DNA of 64,000 nt from Saprospiraceae bacterium (GTDB lineage: Bacteria > Bacteroidota > Bacteroidia > Chitinophagales > Saprospiraceae), in the NCBI GenBank assembly GCA_016716185.1, contig JADJWV010000002.1, forward strand, positions 2,208,501 to 2,272,500. Direction: 5' to 3'. Both the position numbers and the translations under genes were made by a program. Shown here piece by piece: positions 17,901 through 26,564 of this stretch (its first letter is position 1; each line of letters starts with the position of its first letter). Below the pieces are notes generated by a model, which worked only from the letters and a program-made list of their open reading frames with translations, was not told the DNA's origin and searched no databases.

Positions 17901-18926
17901 ATGAATAAAGGCAACACACTTTTCCTACTTGCGGGAATATTCCTGGCTTTAGGCGCATTGAGCTGGTATCTGATGATGAAGAAGGATCCTGCTATGGAAC
18001 AACTCAAGACAGAACGTGAATTTGCTGTAAAAAGTAAAGATCAAATCGAATCTATTATACTCAACAATCGTATTGGAGATTCCATATACTTATCCAAAAA
18101 TGAAGCTTACTGGACCTTAAATGGGCGACACAAGGTATTTCCCAATGCCATCGCGAATTTATTGCAAACCCTGGTCAGTGTAAAAATGCAATCCATTCCA
18201 CCCAAAACCTATTACCAATCCATCATGGATGGAATTCGCGGCTCTGGCATAAAAGTTGAAGTTTATGGCAAGAATCAAAAACTCATGAAATCTTACTGGG
18301 TAGGCGGAGCGACGCTAAGGGAAGATGGAAATTTCTTCTTAATGGAAGGATCAAACCAGCCTTATATTGTTTCAATTCCATCCTTCGTGGGCAATGTGCG
18401 GGAACGATATGACCTGAGCTACAATGATTGGCGAGACCGATCCTTGATTGATATCGATCCGGCAAATATTTCATCCGTCACCCTTGAATATCCGTTTCAA
18501 TCTCATAATTCTTTCAAAGTCGAAAAAAGAGAAAATAAATTCTTGCTGCTCGATATTATGCAGGCCAATAAACAACTCATGATACAAAATCCCAAAGCAC
18601 TGCAAAACTATTTTCAGTCATTTGCGGGTATTGGCGTAGAAGGAATCCAAAACAAACACCCGGAAAAAGAGGCCATTGCTGCACTTACTCCTTTTTGTAA
18701 AATGACAATTCTAGCCAATGGCCTGGACAGTGCCATGACTTACAAATTTTATCCCATCATGGAAGATACGTCCGGTCAAACTAAAATAAATACCGACCCC
18801 AGGTTCACTGCGTCAGGAGAATTTTTCAGACTGCATGTGGTTCGAAGCGACGGTGATTTTTTATTGGTTCAATTTCCGGTCATCCAACCAATCCTTCGTA
18901 CGAAATACGATTTTCTGGGACAGTGA
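17901..18926 (+). CDS. DUF4340 domain-containing membrane-anchored protein
   Basis: The 341-residue protein has an N-terminal membrane anchor (about 5-25, TLFLLAGIFLALGALSWYLM) and a periplasmic domain with the repeated beta pattern of DUF4340 (IILNNRIGDSIYLSKNEAYWTLNG and later VGNVRERYDLSYNDWRDRSLIDID). DUF4340 proteins commonly follow GldG-like genes, and this one starts three bases after the gldG stop. It is probably an accessory periplasmic subunit of the GldAFG transporter, which is an inference from position. No enzymatic residues are recognisable. It ends the operon; no strong terminator is visible in the next 220 bases. Confidence 0.85.
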   Translation: MNKGNTLFLLAGIFLALGALSWYLMMKKDPAMEQLKTEREFAVKSKDQIESIILNNRIGDSIYLSKNEAYWTLNGRHKVFPNAIANLLQTLVSVKMQSIPPKTYYQSIMDGIRGSGIKVEVYGKNQKLMKSYWVGGATLREDGNFFLMEGSNQPYIVSIPSFVGNVRERYDLSYNDWRDRSLIDIDPANISSVTLEYPFQSHNSFKVEKRENKFLLLDIMQANKQLMIQNPKALQNYFQSFAGIGVEGIQNKHPEKEAIAALTPFCKMTILANGLDSAMTYKFYPIMEDTSGQTKINTDPRFTASGEFFRLHVVRSDGDFLLVQFPVIQPILRTKYDFLGQ

Positions 18927-19146
18927 AAAGTTGATAGTTAACAGTTGTCAGCTCAAAGAGGAATTTATCTGATCCCGACTCTTCGCATACTTTGTTTTTT
19001 AAAAAATAGATGATCACCTGGAAAGTGTGTTCTGAGATGAGGTAAAACATTCATTCAGGGCATTCAATAAATGATTTCCCAGGTTTAATAAATCACACAA
19101 AAAACAATGTACATGAAATTTATATTTGCCTTACAGCACTCTGATT

Positions 19147-20403
19147 ATGCGCAAATACGCGACTGCAATATTAATTCTTAGCTTCTACACACATACAAAC
19201 CTACAAACCGATTCAGTGGATTGGGGATTTTTCGGACATAAACTCATCAATCGATTGGCCATATTTACATTGCCCTCTGACCTGATCACATTTTACAAGA
19301 AAAACATCGAATACATTACGAGTCATTCAGTAGATCCCGACAAAAGGAGATATACAGTAAAAGCAGAAGCCATCAGACATTATATAGATCTGGATCATTG
19401 GTTGCATAAACCAGTTGACAGCCTGCCTTCAGACTACGCACTTGCGCTCTTAAAATTTGAAAGTTTCTATATCCTTAGTGATGCAGACACACTTTTATTG
19501 TTTGAAACGAATAAAGTGGTACCAAATCTATCCAGCTTCTATGGAAAACAGGATAGCCTGTACTTTTCTAAGCAGATTGTTGAGTTACTTGAACCGGAAC
19601 ATTGCGCAATATCCATCAAATTGTTTCAGAAATTATTTTATAATCATATACTGCAAGAATACGATCCCGATGCCTGGAATGTTGACCTAACGATATTACA
19701 AGACTATTTTATACAGAAAGTCACTCCTGATTACCGATTATCAATCATCGACACCTTTTCAAAGCATGGTATATTACCATACCACTTTACAAGAGTCTAT
19801 AAACAACTTATTCAGGCTTTTGAAGAAAAGGATCACCCAAAAATTCTCAGGTTGTCTGCCGATATCGGACATTATCTGGGGGACGCGCATGTGCCTTTAC
19901 ATACCAGTAAAAATTACAATGGACAACTCACGAACCAGACAGGCATTCATGCATTCTGGGAGAGTAGGATTCCCGAGTTGTTCGCAGAACAGGATTTCGA
20001 TTTTGTAGTAGGGCCGGCATTTTTTATAGAAGATATAAACAGGTTTATATGGAATATCCTGTACGAAAGTCACTCATTTGTTCCCGCATTGCTTGAAAAA
20101 GAAAAAACACTGAGTCAAACCTACCCTTTTGATAAACAATATTGCTTTGAAACCAGAGGCAGCACGACGGTGAAGCTACCCTGTAAAAAATATGCTGAAC
20201 GGTATTACAAAAGTCTCGATGACCAGGTCGAACAACGCATGAGAGCATGCATTCGAAATTTGGGCAGTGTCTGGCTAAGCGCCTGGATAGAAGCAGGCCA
20301 ACCGGATCTCTCAGAGGAATTTGAAGTTTCAAAAGAATCAAAAACAATTGCAACTGATTCAACTGCACTGGAATTGGTCACACCTCAAAGAGTTCATGAG
20401 TAG
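19147..20403 (+). CDS. Exported zinc-dependent phospholipase C / S1-P1 nuclease-like protein
   Basis: Starting at ATG 19147 the protein has 418 residues with a hydrophobic signal sequence (2-14). The mature part begins near VDWGFFGHKLINRLAI. The tryptophan and histidine there, DPDKR, EAIRHYIDLDHW, and the central HYLGDAHVPLHTSKNYNGQ followed by GIHAFWE are the pattern of metal ligands in the zinc-dependent phospholipase C/S1-P1 nuclease fold, which binds three zinc ions. The protein should be periplasmic or secreted and cleave phosphodiester bonds; whether the substrate is lipid or nucleic acid cannot be read from sequence. A TTG at 19126 would extend the N-terminus by seven residues but fits a signal peptide less well. 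Confidence 0.8.
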   Translation: MRKYATAILILSFYTHTNLQTDSVDWGFFGHKLINRLAIFTLPSDLITFYKKNIEYITSHSVDPDKRRYTVKAEAIRHYIDLDHWLHKPVDSLPSDYALALLKFESFYILSDADTLLLFETNKVVPNLSSFYGKQDSLYFSKQIVELLEPEHCAISIKLFQKLFYNHILQEYDPDAWNVDLTILQDYFIQKVTPDYRLSIIDTFSKHGILPYHFTRVYKQLIQAFEEKDHPKILRLSADIGHYLGDAHVPLHTSKNYNGQLTNQTGIHAFWESRIPELFAEQDFDFVVGPAFFIEDINRFIWNILYESHSFVPALLEKEKTLSQTYPFDKQYCFETRGSTTVKLPCKKYAERYYKSLDDQVEQRMRACIRNLGSVWLSAWIEAGQPDLSEEFEVSKESKTIATDSTALELVTPQRVHE

Positions 20404-20444
20404 TAAATTGAATGAGAAAGAAGTTAGTTTCGAGCTCGGAGCAA

Positions 20445-20577
20445 AAGGCTTAAGGCGTAAGGCTGAAGGCGTAAGGCTGAAGGCTTAAGGCTGAAGGCGT
20501 AAGGCGTAAGGCGTAAGGCGTAAGGCGTAAGGCTGAAGGCTGGATTCTGAAGGCTTAAGGCTTAAGGCTTAAGGCGT
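20445..20577. repeat. Heptamer tandem array, 19 units in phase (AAGGCGT/AAGGCTG/AAGGCTT)
   Basis: Eighteen words AAGGCNN and one degenerate word (GATTCTG) follow each other with exact 7-bp spacing; five AAGGCGT words are consecutive in the middle. It lies between two convergent genes, directly before a second heptamer array of different sequence. Confidence 0.9.
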
Positions 20578-20594
20578 AATCATTATGCATTATC

Positions 20595-20685
20595 TATCAT
20601 CTATCATCCATCATCTATCATCTATCATCCATCATCTAACATCTATCATCTATCATCCATCATCTAACACCAATCCTCCATCATC
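20595..20685. repeat. Heptamer tandem array (TATCATC type) with 21-bp higher-order period
   Basis: Words TATCATC, TATCATC, CATCATC recur as a 21-bp triplet, with variants TAACATC, TAACACC and AATCCTC. The phase is kept into the 3' end of the minus-strand methyltransferase gene, whose stop codon (20681-20683) is part of a CATCATC word. The word type is the same as in the array at 12364-12468. Confidence 0.88.
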
Positions 20686-21355
20686 TGGAATCTAACTTCG
20701 CCACAATTATATACTGGTATTCCAGCATGAGGTCATCGGATTCGACAATGGAATAACCCGCATCTAATATTTCCTGTTCTACTTCTGATTGAGCCATCCT
20801 TGAATTTTGAGAAGGACCAATCGGAGTGAGCTTCTTCTTGAAATCGACGATCATCAGGCGGCCATCCGGTTTGAACTTAGGAATCAGATTTTTAAGGTAG
20901 TTGATGCGATCATTTAAATAGGTGTAGGTATTCGCTATAAATATAATATCGACTTCTTCGGATTTTAATTTTGGATCATCTTTGTCTGCAAGTCTGGCTT
21001 CGAACCGATCCTGCAATTCTTTTCTGTAATAGTTTTTTTCCTGATTCATCAAAAGTATTAAATCGGGCTCAATATCCACAGCAATAACTTTTCCTGCTTC
21101 ATGAATAAATCGAAATGAAAAATACCCGCTTCCTGCGCCAATATCAGCAATGACTTTGTTTTCCAGAGAGCCTAATTTATGAATGACGTCGTATGGTTTT
21201 TGCCAAACTGTGCGGTCTCTGATTTCATGTTCTTTGACCATTTGCAACGAACTGTCTTCAGCGGAAGCCTGCCGCAAAGTTCCAGAAGTTCCATCCTTTT
21301 GATCTTTACAGGAAACCCAAAATAAAATAAATCCAAGGATCATGAATATTTTCAT
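20681..21355 (-). CDS. Class I SAM-dependent methyltransferase with exported/lipoprotein-like N-terminus
   Basis: The 224-residue protein has a short hydrophobic N-terminus ending in WVSC (Cys16), resembling a lipoprotein signal, though Trp at the -3 position is unusual. The catalytic part is a complete Rossmann methyltransferase: VIADIGAGSGYFSFRF (motif I), VIAVDIEPDLI (acidic strand-2 motif), VDIIFIANTYTYL and LKPDGRLMIVDFKK-like RLMIVDF. It follows the PBP4 gene with a 4-base gap, as last member of a four-gene minus-strand operon. If it is really exported, SAM supply would be a problem, so either the signal is a cytoplasmic membrane anchor facing inward or the enzyme acts differently. The substrate is unknown. 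Confidence 0.82.
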   Translation of the reverse strand: MKIFMILGFILFWVSCKDQKDGTSGTLRQASAEDSSLQMVKEHEIRDRTVWQKPYDVIHKLGSLENKVIADIGAGSGYFSFRFIHEAGKVIAVDIEPDLILLMNQEKNYYRKELQDRFEARLADKDDPKLKSEEVDIIFIANTYTYLNDRINYLKNLIPKFKPDGRLMIVDFKKKLTPIGPSQNSRMAQSEVEQEILDAGYSIVESDDLMLEYQYIIVAKLDSR

Positions 21356-21359
21356 CGCA

Positions 21360-22868
21360 TTATAGTTTAAGAAGCATCACTTTATCCAGGAATTTGGCAA
21401 TATGTTTTTGAAGCAATTCCGATTTTCCGGGATCATTGTTGACAAATATAGCAATACCCGCTACCGGCTTTTGGTTCTTCACCAGGTAACCTGCATAAGC
21501 CCTGACTCTTTCCATACTTCCGCTTTTCAAATGAAGTGCCGTATGAGCATTTTTTTTGGGACTCATGTATTTTTTCAATGCTCCCGATTGGTGAATATCG
21601 GGTAGAAGCTTCCAATATTGTAAATCATCCTTACAGTACCTGTATCGTTCGAGAAACTTCAACATGTTTTCGGCAGATATGAAATTCTTAGGCGACAATC
21701 CACTCCCATCCTCTAATTCAAATGCTTCATCTCCAAAAACTTCCCTGCTCAGCTTGTCATCTATATATGCTAATATCGAATCCCTGGTTGTGTTTTTTAA
21801 ATAAACAGAACCCAGTTCATGCAAAAAAGATTCACAATATAAATTTACACTCCGGTACAATGCCCTTTGGATCAGTACATGCAAAGGTGGAGAATAAATG
21901 TGGCCGATATAAATTTTGTTGGCCCTGTTGCTATCCCTCTCATATCCTGATCCCTCCATGTCGCCAATTTCCAATCCCGACAACTTCAATTTTTCAGTCA
22001 GCATTTTAGCAAAATAGAGCGAAGGATCATGCATCGCAGCTCGAAAAAACAAAGTATCCTGAGTACAGCATTTCCACTTTCCCCGAATCCACTTTTGATC
22101 AGAATTAGAGTTACCTAAAACAAAAACCTCAGTTCTTTCAGTGCTGCTGTTGCCTCTGACTTCCGAATGAAATTTTTGCAAGCCATAGTCTGGCCATATT
22201 TCGGCGACCGGACAAATTTCTCCCGGTTGTGGAGCAGCAGACAACCCCAATGAAATTTCATTTTCCCTGAAATTGAATGCAGAACAACCCGCCCCGTAAT
22301 AGTTTCCAAGATCGTAATACAACCATTCCGGATTTTCCGGAGGATCATTGATGTAACTATTCTCAATACGGATGCCTCCCTGAATTGATTTGATTCCATT
22401 TTTTGTGCAAAAATTACTGATTATTTGCACTATAGAATCTATTTGCACGGCTTCCTTCAAATAAGGAGAACAAAATGAAGGATCTCCACTTCCCACAAAA
22501 ATCAGGCAACCATTGAAGATACCCGAATCGATAACCTGGCCGCGAAGCAATATTTCTGTTTTAAACTTAAACTCCGGACCTAACGTATCGATAAGCAGAG
22601 CCGATGTTATCAATTTAATAACTGAAGCAGGAATCAGGGTTTTATGTTCGTTTTGTTTCAATAAAATTTTCCTGGATTCAAAATCTGTAAATTGTACAGC
22701 AAGCTGTGCATGTTTGAATACAGGATCATTGATAAATTCATTAAATGCTTTTTTCAATTGCCGTTTAGACAAGTCCTTTTGCGACAGACCGACATTCGCA
22801 GACAAAATGCTAAGGAAGCAAAAAACTATAATTTTCAATTTATAAGATCGTAACATGTTTTTCATCTT
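21360..22868 (-). CDS. dacB: D-alanyl-D-alanine carboxypeptidase/endopeptidase, PBP4 type
   Basis: The start is chosen at ATG 22868, giving MKNMLRSYKL and a good signal peptide (cleavage near residue 28, NVGLSQ); the frame is open further upstream to 22916. The protein has about 502 residues. Active-site motifs of penicillin-binding S13 peptidases are present: SxxK as Ser81-VIK-Lys84 in LIPASVIKL, SxN as SVN in YRSVNLYCESF, and KTG as KSG in LHLKSGSMERVRAYAGY. It cleaves D-Ala-D-Ala or cross-link peptide bonds in peptidoglycan, in the periplasm. The 5' end overlaps the aspartoacylase-like gene by 29 bases with this start (20 with ATG 22859), which indicates translational coupling. Confidence 0.92.
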   Translation of the reverse strand, partial: KMKNMLRSYKLKIIVFCFLSILSANVGLSQKDLSKRQLKKAFNEFINDPVFKHAQLAVQFTDFESRKILLKQNEHKTLIPASVIKLITSALLIDTLGPEFKFKTEILLRGQVIDSGIFNGCLIFVGSGDPSFCSPYLKEAVQIDSIVQIISNFCTKNGIKSIQGGIRIENSYINDPPENPEWLYYDLGNYYGAGCSAFNFRENEISLGLSAAPQPGEICPVAEIWPDYGLQKFHSEVRGNSSTERTEVFVLGNSNSDQKWIRGKWKCCTQDTLFFRAAMHDPSLYFAKMLTEKLKLSGLEIGDMEGSGYERDSNRANKIYIGHIYSPPLHVLIQRALYRSVNLYCESFLHELGSVYLKNTTRDSILAYIDDKLSREVFGDEAFELEDGSGLSPKNFISAENMLKFLERYRYCKDDLQYWKLLPDIHQSGALKKYMSPKKNAHTALHLKSGSMERVRAYAGYLVKNQKPVAGIAIFVNNDPGKSELLQKHIAKFLDKVMLLKL

Positions 22869-23808
22869 CAAATGCCAGATGAAACATTCCATCTCCAACG
22901 TTGACCAGAGGTGCATTGTTATGGCTTAAAATAAATCCGTCGCGGGAAGCATGCATCCTGGTTTCGCGTTGTGCAAAAGGATCAGTTAATATAGCCAGTA
23001 ATTCTCCTTTTTCAACAAATGTACCTGCTTCCCTTTTATAACGTACCAATCCTCCATCGTGAGCACGTTCCCAGCTTGTTTTTCTGTAGATTTTTTTAAC
23101 GACTCCTTTGAGCACCGGCACATCAATCATTTGATGAGCTGCTAAGGTTTCTCTGATGAGTTGTTGACCCTGCTGCACTATAAAGGGATCCAGCCGATGG
23201 GCCTCTCCTCCTTCGAAAACCAAAATGGGCTTGCCCATGTCTTTCGCAACTTTTCGCAATGATTTGGATACGACATGTTTTTCCACAATTAAGGGAAAAT
23301 TGGATTTTACAGCCAATGCCTTGGACTCCGGATGTTTTGAAGAATAACGAAGTTGCGGATAATTCCAATGTTTATCACCTCCACTGTGAAAATCAATTCC
23401 AAAGTCTATAAGGGGTAAAATTTTTCTTGTAATGATTTTGGCAATGCGCGATGCTAAACTACCGGAACTTGTTCCCGGAAAACTCCTATTGACATCTTTG
23501 CCATCGGGTACGTCTCTCGAAAAATTTATAAAACCAAAAATATTAAGCAGTGGTATCGCGATCACGGTCCCCGCTTTCAATTGAGTAAACATTTTCTGCG
23601 CGACTGCTGATCTGACAATTTCAACGCCGTTGATCTCATCGCCATGCATTCCTCCCAGCAAAAGAATGGTAGGGCCTTCCTGTTTACTCCTGAATACAAA
23701 TGTAAATATCGAAATGCTGTTTCCTGAAGGCAATCTGCCGGCTTTGATGCGAACCATTCCCGAACTGCCCGGTGGAAAATCCTGTCCCTGTAAGTTGATT
23801 TCCTGCAT
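22840..23808 (-). CDS. Succinylglutamate desuccinylase/aspartoacylase family zinc hydrolase
   Basis: The 322-residue protein is a member of the M14-like AstE/AspA family. The zinc ligands His55 and Glu58 lie in GGMHGDEING and the third, His141, in DFHSGG. The substrate-binding Asn107-Arg108 pair is in DVNRSFPG. The C-terminal part (about 225-322) has a lipoyl/barrel-like fold with VEKGELLAILTDPF. The family hydrolyses N-acyl amino acids. It follows an ATP-grasp ligase of the RimK type by 30 bases, a pairing found widely in bacteria, so a role in processing glutamate-type modifications or N-acyl amino acids is plausible but unproven. Confidence 0.88.
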   Translation of the reverse strand: MQEINLQGQDFPPGSSGMVRIKAGRLPSGNSISIFTFVFRSKQEGPTILLLGGMHGDEINGVEIVRSAVAQKMFTQLKAGTVIAIPLLNIFGFINFSRDVPDGKDVNRSFPGTSSGSLASRIAKIITRKILPLIDFGIDFHSGGDKHWNYPQLRYSSKHPESKALAVKSNFPLIVEKHVVSKSLRKVAKDMGKPILVFEGGEAHRLDPFIVQQGQQLIRETLAAHQMIDVPVLKGVVKKIYRKTSWERAHDGGLVRYKREAGTFVEKGELLAILTDPFAQRETRMHASRDGFILSHNNAPLVNVGDGMFHLAFEDEKHVTIL

Positions 23809-23838
23809 GATCTTTAAAAAAATTTTCTCAGCATGTAC

Positions 23839-24726
23839 TCAATGGTTTTGCTCCCTTACTTTTTTTTCGAGGAATTCAATGATTTTACCTGCGATATCGA
23901 CACCCGTTGTACCTTCTATACCCTCAAGGCCTGGAGAAGCATTTACTTCTAAAACCAAAGGTCCCCTGGAAGATCGCAATATATCGACACCGGCAACCGG
24001 AAGATCCAGCAACTCTGCTGATTTCAATGCTAATGATTCTTCTTCAGCACTCAATTTAACCACAAAGGAGCTCGCTCCGCGGTGTATGTTAGACCGGAAC
24101 TCGCCGGGTACCGCCTGACGCAACATGGCTCCGACAACAACACCATCAACTACAAAGGCTCTAAGATCTGATCCTCTTGCATCCTGAATAAATTCCTGAA
24201 CCAATACATCTTCTCCTACCCTGTGAAATCCTTCGATAATACTCAATCCCTGACTTCTTGTCTGTGTAAGAATGACCCCAAGGCCCTGTGTACTCGACAA
24301 CAATTTGATCACGGCTTTATCTTTGGCGATCTGGTCATACACCAATCCTGCACAGTAATCTCCGGCAGAAATTCCGGTTTTAGGCACATCAATTCCATGG
24401 CTTGCTAAAAACTGCATGCAATGCAATTTATTTCTGGCTTTTAGAAGAGCATTGGCAGTTACCGTTGTTGGGATGCCCATATACTCAAGTTGCCTGATCA
24501 CGGCAGCACCATATTCGGTTGCAGAGGCTCCAATTCGGGGAATCACCGCATCGATTCCATTTATAGGGTCCATACCCATATAAAGCTGGGGCCTATTCTG
24601 CTCAATGATGATGTTGCACATCAAATGATCGATCACATGCACATAATGACCCCGTTTCTGAGCAGCCAGGATCAAACTTTGTGTACTGTATAAACTCGCG
24701 TTTCGCGAAAGGATTAATATTTTCAT
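23839..24726 (-). CDS. rimK: RimK family alpha-L-glutamate ligase (ATP-grasp)
   Basis: The 295-residue protein begins MKILILSRNASLYSTQSL, as RimK proteins do, with a pre-ATP-grasp domain to about 90 and an ATP-grasp fold after it. Conserved pieces are IPRIGASATEYGAAVIRQLE, VIKLLSSTQGLGVIL (nucleotide-binding loop), VQEFIQDARGSDLRAFVVDG and LEVNASPGLEGIE (metal-binding Glu/Asn). RimK adds glutamate residues to the C-terminus of ribosomal protein S6 in Escherichia coli. The target here may be S6 or another acceptor. It is the first gene of the minus-strand operon, followed by the aspartoacylase-like hydrolase, PBP4 and methyltransferase. I did not find a clear promoter upstream. Confidence 0.92.
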   Translation of the reverse strand: MKILILSRNASLYSTQSLILAAQKRGHYVHVIDHLMCNIIIEQNRPQLYMGMDPINGIDAVIPRIGASATEYGAAVIRQLEYMGIPTTVTANALLKARNKLHCMQFLASHGIDVPKTGISAGDYCAGLVYDQIAKDKAVIKLLSSTQGLGVILTQTRSQGLSIIEGFHRVGEDVLVQEFIQDARGSDLRAFVVDGVVVGAMLRQAVPGEFRSNIHRGASSFVVKLSAEEESLALKSAELLDLPVAGVDILRSSRGPLVLEVNASPGLEGIEGTTGVDIAGKIIEFLEKKVREQNH

Positions 24727-24939
24727 AAATCCTTGTTGTATCCAAATTATGTGGCAAATTAATCCGTTTCCGGCATTTTTTAAGCTTTTGGTGTTGGGCT
24801 CCGTTGAGAAAGTCGAATGATGGCCCCCGATGAAAATTGTCGCTGTGTATGATTTCAGAGGAAGCTTTCGAAATTCAATTGCGATTTGGGATCAAGAATT
24901 CAGCACAATCTTTGTATTCTTGTTCAAAGATTCGTGGAT

Positions 24940-26214
24940 ATGGAGCAATCTAAAAAAGCCCAATGGGGATGGGTCATGTTTGACTGGGCGAATTCCGCTT
25001 ATTCACTCGTTATTTCAACTGCAATTTTCCCGGTTTATTTTCTTGAGTTTTCAGATCCTTATTTTCAGTTTGGTTCTGTATCCATTGCGAATGCTTCGGT
25101 ATATGCATATTCTGTGTCCATAGCATATCTATTGGTCTGTTTTCTATCTCCATTGCTATCCGGAATAGCAGATTATGGAGGCCATCGAAAATTATTCATG
25201 AGGATTTTTACAACAATGGGAAGCTTTGCTTGTATGAGTTTGTTTTTTTTTGATGGTCCGGCCACTCAAATTTTAGCATTGAGTTGTTTTATGTTGGCTA
25301 CGGCAAGTCATGCCAGTTCCTTGGTATTTTATGATTCGTATCTCAATCAACTCGTTCCTGCAAATGGTGCAGACAAACTCAGCGCCAGAGGTTATGCCTT
25401 TGGGTACATCGGAAGTGTTATACTGATGTGTCTGAACATTGCCATGATCCAAAAGCCAGAGTTGTTTGGTATCCTGGATGCATCCGTGGCCACCCGAATC
25501 GCATTCTTAAGTGTAGGGATCTGGTGGATCAGTTTTTCTCAACTCACATTTATCTGGTTACCTTCAGATAAAGCAACCAAATGGCAATCCAACTGGATCA
25601 CTAAAGGATATGGAGAACTCAGCAAAGCCTGGAATTATCTGAAGTTGCATCCTCATTTAAAGCGATTTCTTTTGGCCTTTTTTTTTTACAGCGCCGGGGT
25701 GCAAACCGTGGTTTATCTGGCCAGTTCTTTCGCAAAACAGGAATTGCGTTTTGAAACAGGAGAATTGATCGTTGTTATATTGTTATTGCAATTGGTTGCA
25801 ATAGGAGGTGCTTATCTGTTTGCATTCATCTCAAAGAAAACCCATAACTTTTATGCCATGAAGATCATGATCCTGATCTGGGTGTTCATTTGCCTGTTTG
25901 CTTATTTCGTTTACAGCCAAATGGAATTCTATTTTCTGGCCACCATGGTGGGTCTCGTACTTGGAGGCATTCAGGCGATTTCGCGATCCAGTTATTCGAA
26001 AATGTTGCCCAAAGAACATCCGGACATGACCTGCTTTTTCAGTTTTTACGATGTGGTGTATTATGTTTCCATTGTTTTTGGAACATTCCTTTTTGGATTT
26101 ATCAATCAATTGACACAATCCATGCGACTAAGTGTATTGGCACTGATGGCGTTTTTTGCGGTAGCTTTTTTCATCATCAGAACCATTCCAAACAATCAGT
26201 TGAGAGAAGAATAA
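24940..26214 (+). CDS. UMF1/Atg22-like major facilitator superfamily transporter
   Basis: Starting at ATG 24940 the protein has 424 residues and about 12 membrane segments. The N-terminus MEQSKKAQWGWVMFDWANSAYSLVI is the signature of the UMF1 family (Pfam MFS_1-like, related to yeast Atg22), and LLSGIADYGGHRKLF is the MFS loop motif. In yeast the relatives release amino acids from the vacuole; bacterial substrates are not known. The frame is open to 24886, but the extra residues show no similarity to the family start. It is transcribed away from the rimK operon and ends just before an 8-bp repeat array. Confidence 0.88.
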   Translation: MEQSKKAQWGWVMFDWANSAYSLVISTAIFPVYFLEFSDPYFQFGSVSIANASVYAYSVSIAYLLVCFLSPLLSGIADYGGHRKLFMRIFTTMGSFACMSLFFFDGPATQILALSCFMLATASHASSLVFYDSYLNQLVPANGADKLSARGYAFGYIGSVILMCLNIAMIQKPELFGILDASVATRIAFLSVGIWWISFSQLTFIWLPSDKATKWQSNWITKGYGELSKAWNYLKLHPHLKRFLLAFFFYSAGVQTVVYLASSFAKQELRFETGELIVVILLLQLVAIGGAYLFAFISKKTHNFYAMKIMILIWVFICLFAYFVYSQMEFYFLATMVGLVLGGIQAISRSSYSKMLPKEHPDMTCFFSFYDVVYYVSIVFGTFLFGFINQLTQSMRLSVLALMAFFAVAFFIIRTIPNNQLREE

Positions 26215-26229
26215 AGTCCTGATCACTTA

Positions 26230-26421
26230 GACTTTTCGACGTTTCGACGTTTCGACGTTTCGACGTTTCGACGTTTTGGCGTTTTGACTTTTCGACTTTT
26301 TGACTTTTTGACGTTTTGACTTTTTGACTTTTTGACGTTTTGACTTTTTGACTTTTTGACTTTTTGACTTTTTGACGTTTCGACGTTTCGACGTTTCGAC
26401 TTTTCGACTTTTCGACTTTTC
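26230..26421. repeat. Octamer tandem array, 24 perfect-phase units of GAC[G/T]TTT[C/T]
   Basis: From 26230 every eighth base begins the word GACNTTTN for 24 units (one reads GGCGTTTT), then a partial unit. Variants come in runs: GACGTTTC, GACTTTTT and GACTTTTC. It fills the junction of two convergent genes. A lysine-rich 75-codon minus-strand frame across it is a product of the repeat and is not annotated. Confidence 0.92.
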
Positions 26422-26441
26422 GACTTTCACTTTAAACTTAG

Positions 26442-26492
26442 GTCCCGACATCAAGTTGTTCTATTTTTAATTCAACTTCATCATGTCGGGAT
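26442..26492. repeat. 51-bp palindromic-ended element (GTCCCGACAT ... ATGTCGGGAT)
   Basis: The ends GTCCCGACAT and ATGTCGGGAT are inverted repeats, with an inner AAGTTG/CAACTT pair. It begins 20 bp after the octamer array. It shares the GTCCCGA end with the 60-bp elements at 47.4-48.0 kb and the half element at 59.67 kb. As RNA it could form a long hairpin between the two convergent genes. Confidence 0.65.
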
Positions 26493-26564
26493 TAATCTTT
26501 GATCTTTAATCTTTGTTCTTAAGTCTTTCCGCTTAGATCTCTAAAAAATTCTAAGCGCAAAACG

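Noticed and set aside
20445..20685. CRISPR-like array
   Set aside because: Units are 7 bp without spacers, far from the 25-40 bp repeat and unique-spacer layout; no cas gene is in the window.
20681..21355. Secreted toxin or effector
   Set aside because: All methyltransferase motifs are intact and the gene is in a housekeeping-type operon; the lipoprotein-like start is noted but not enough for this claim.
26227..26454. Lysine-rich 75-codon minus-strand frame
   Set aside because: It is the direct translation of the 8-bp array (no stop arises from the repeated words) and has no start context or domain.
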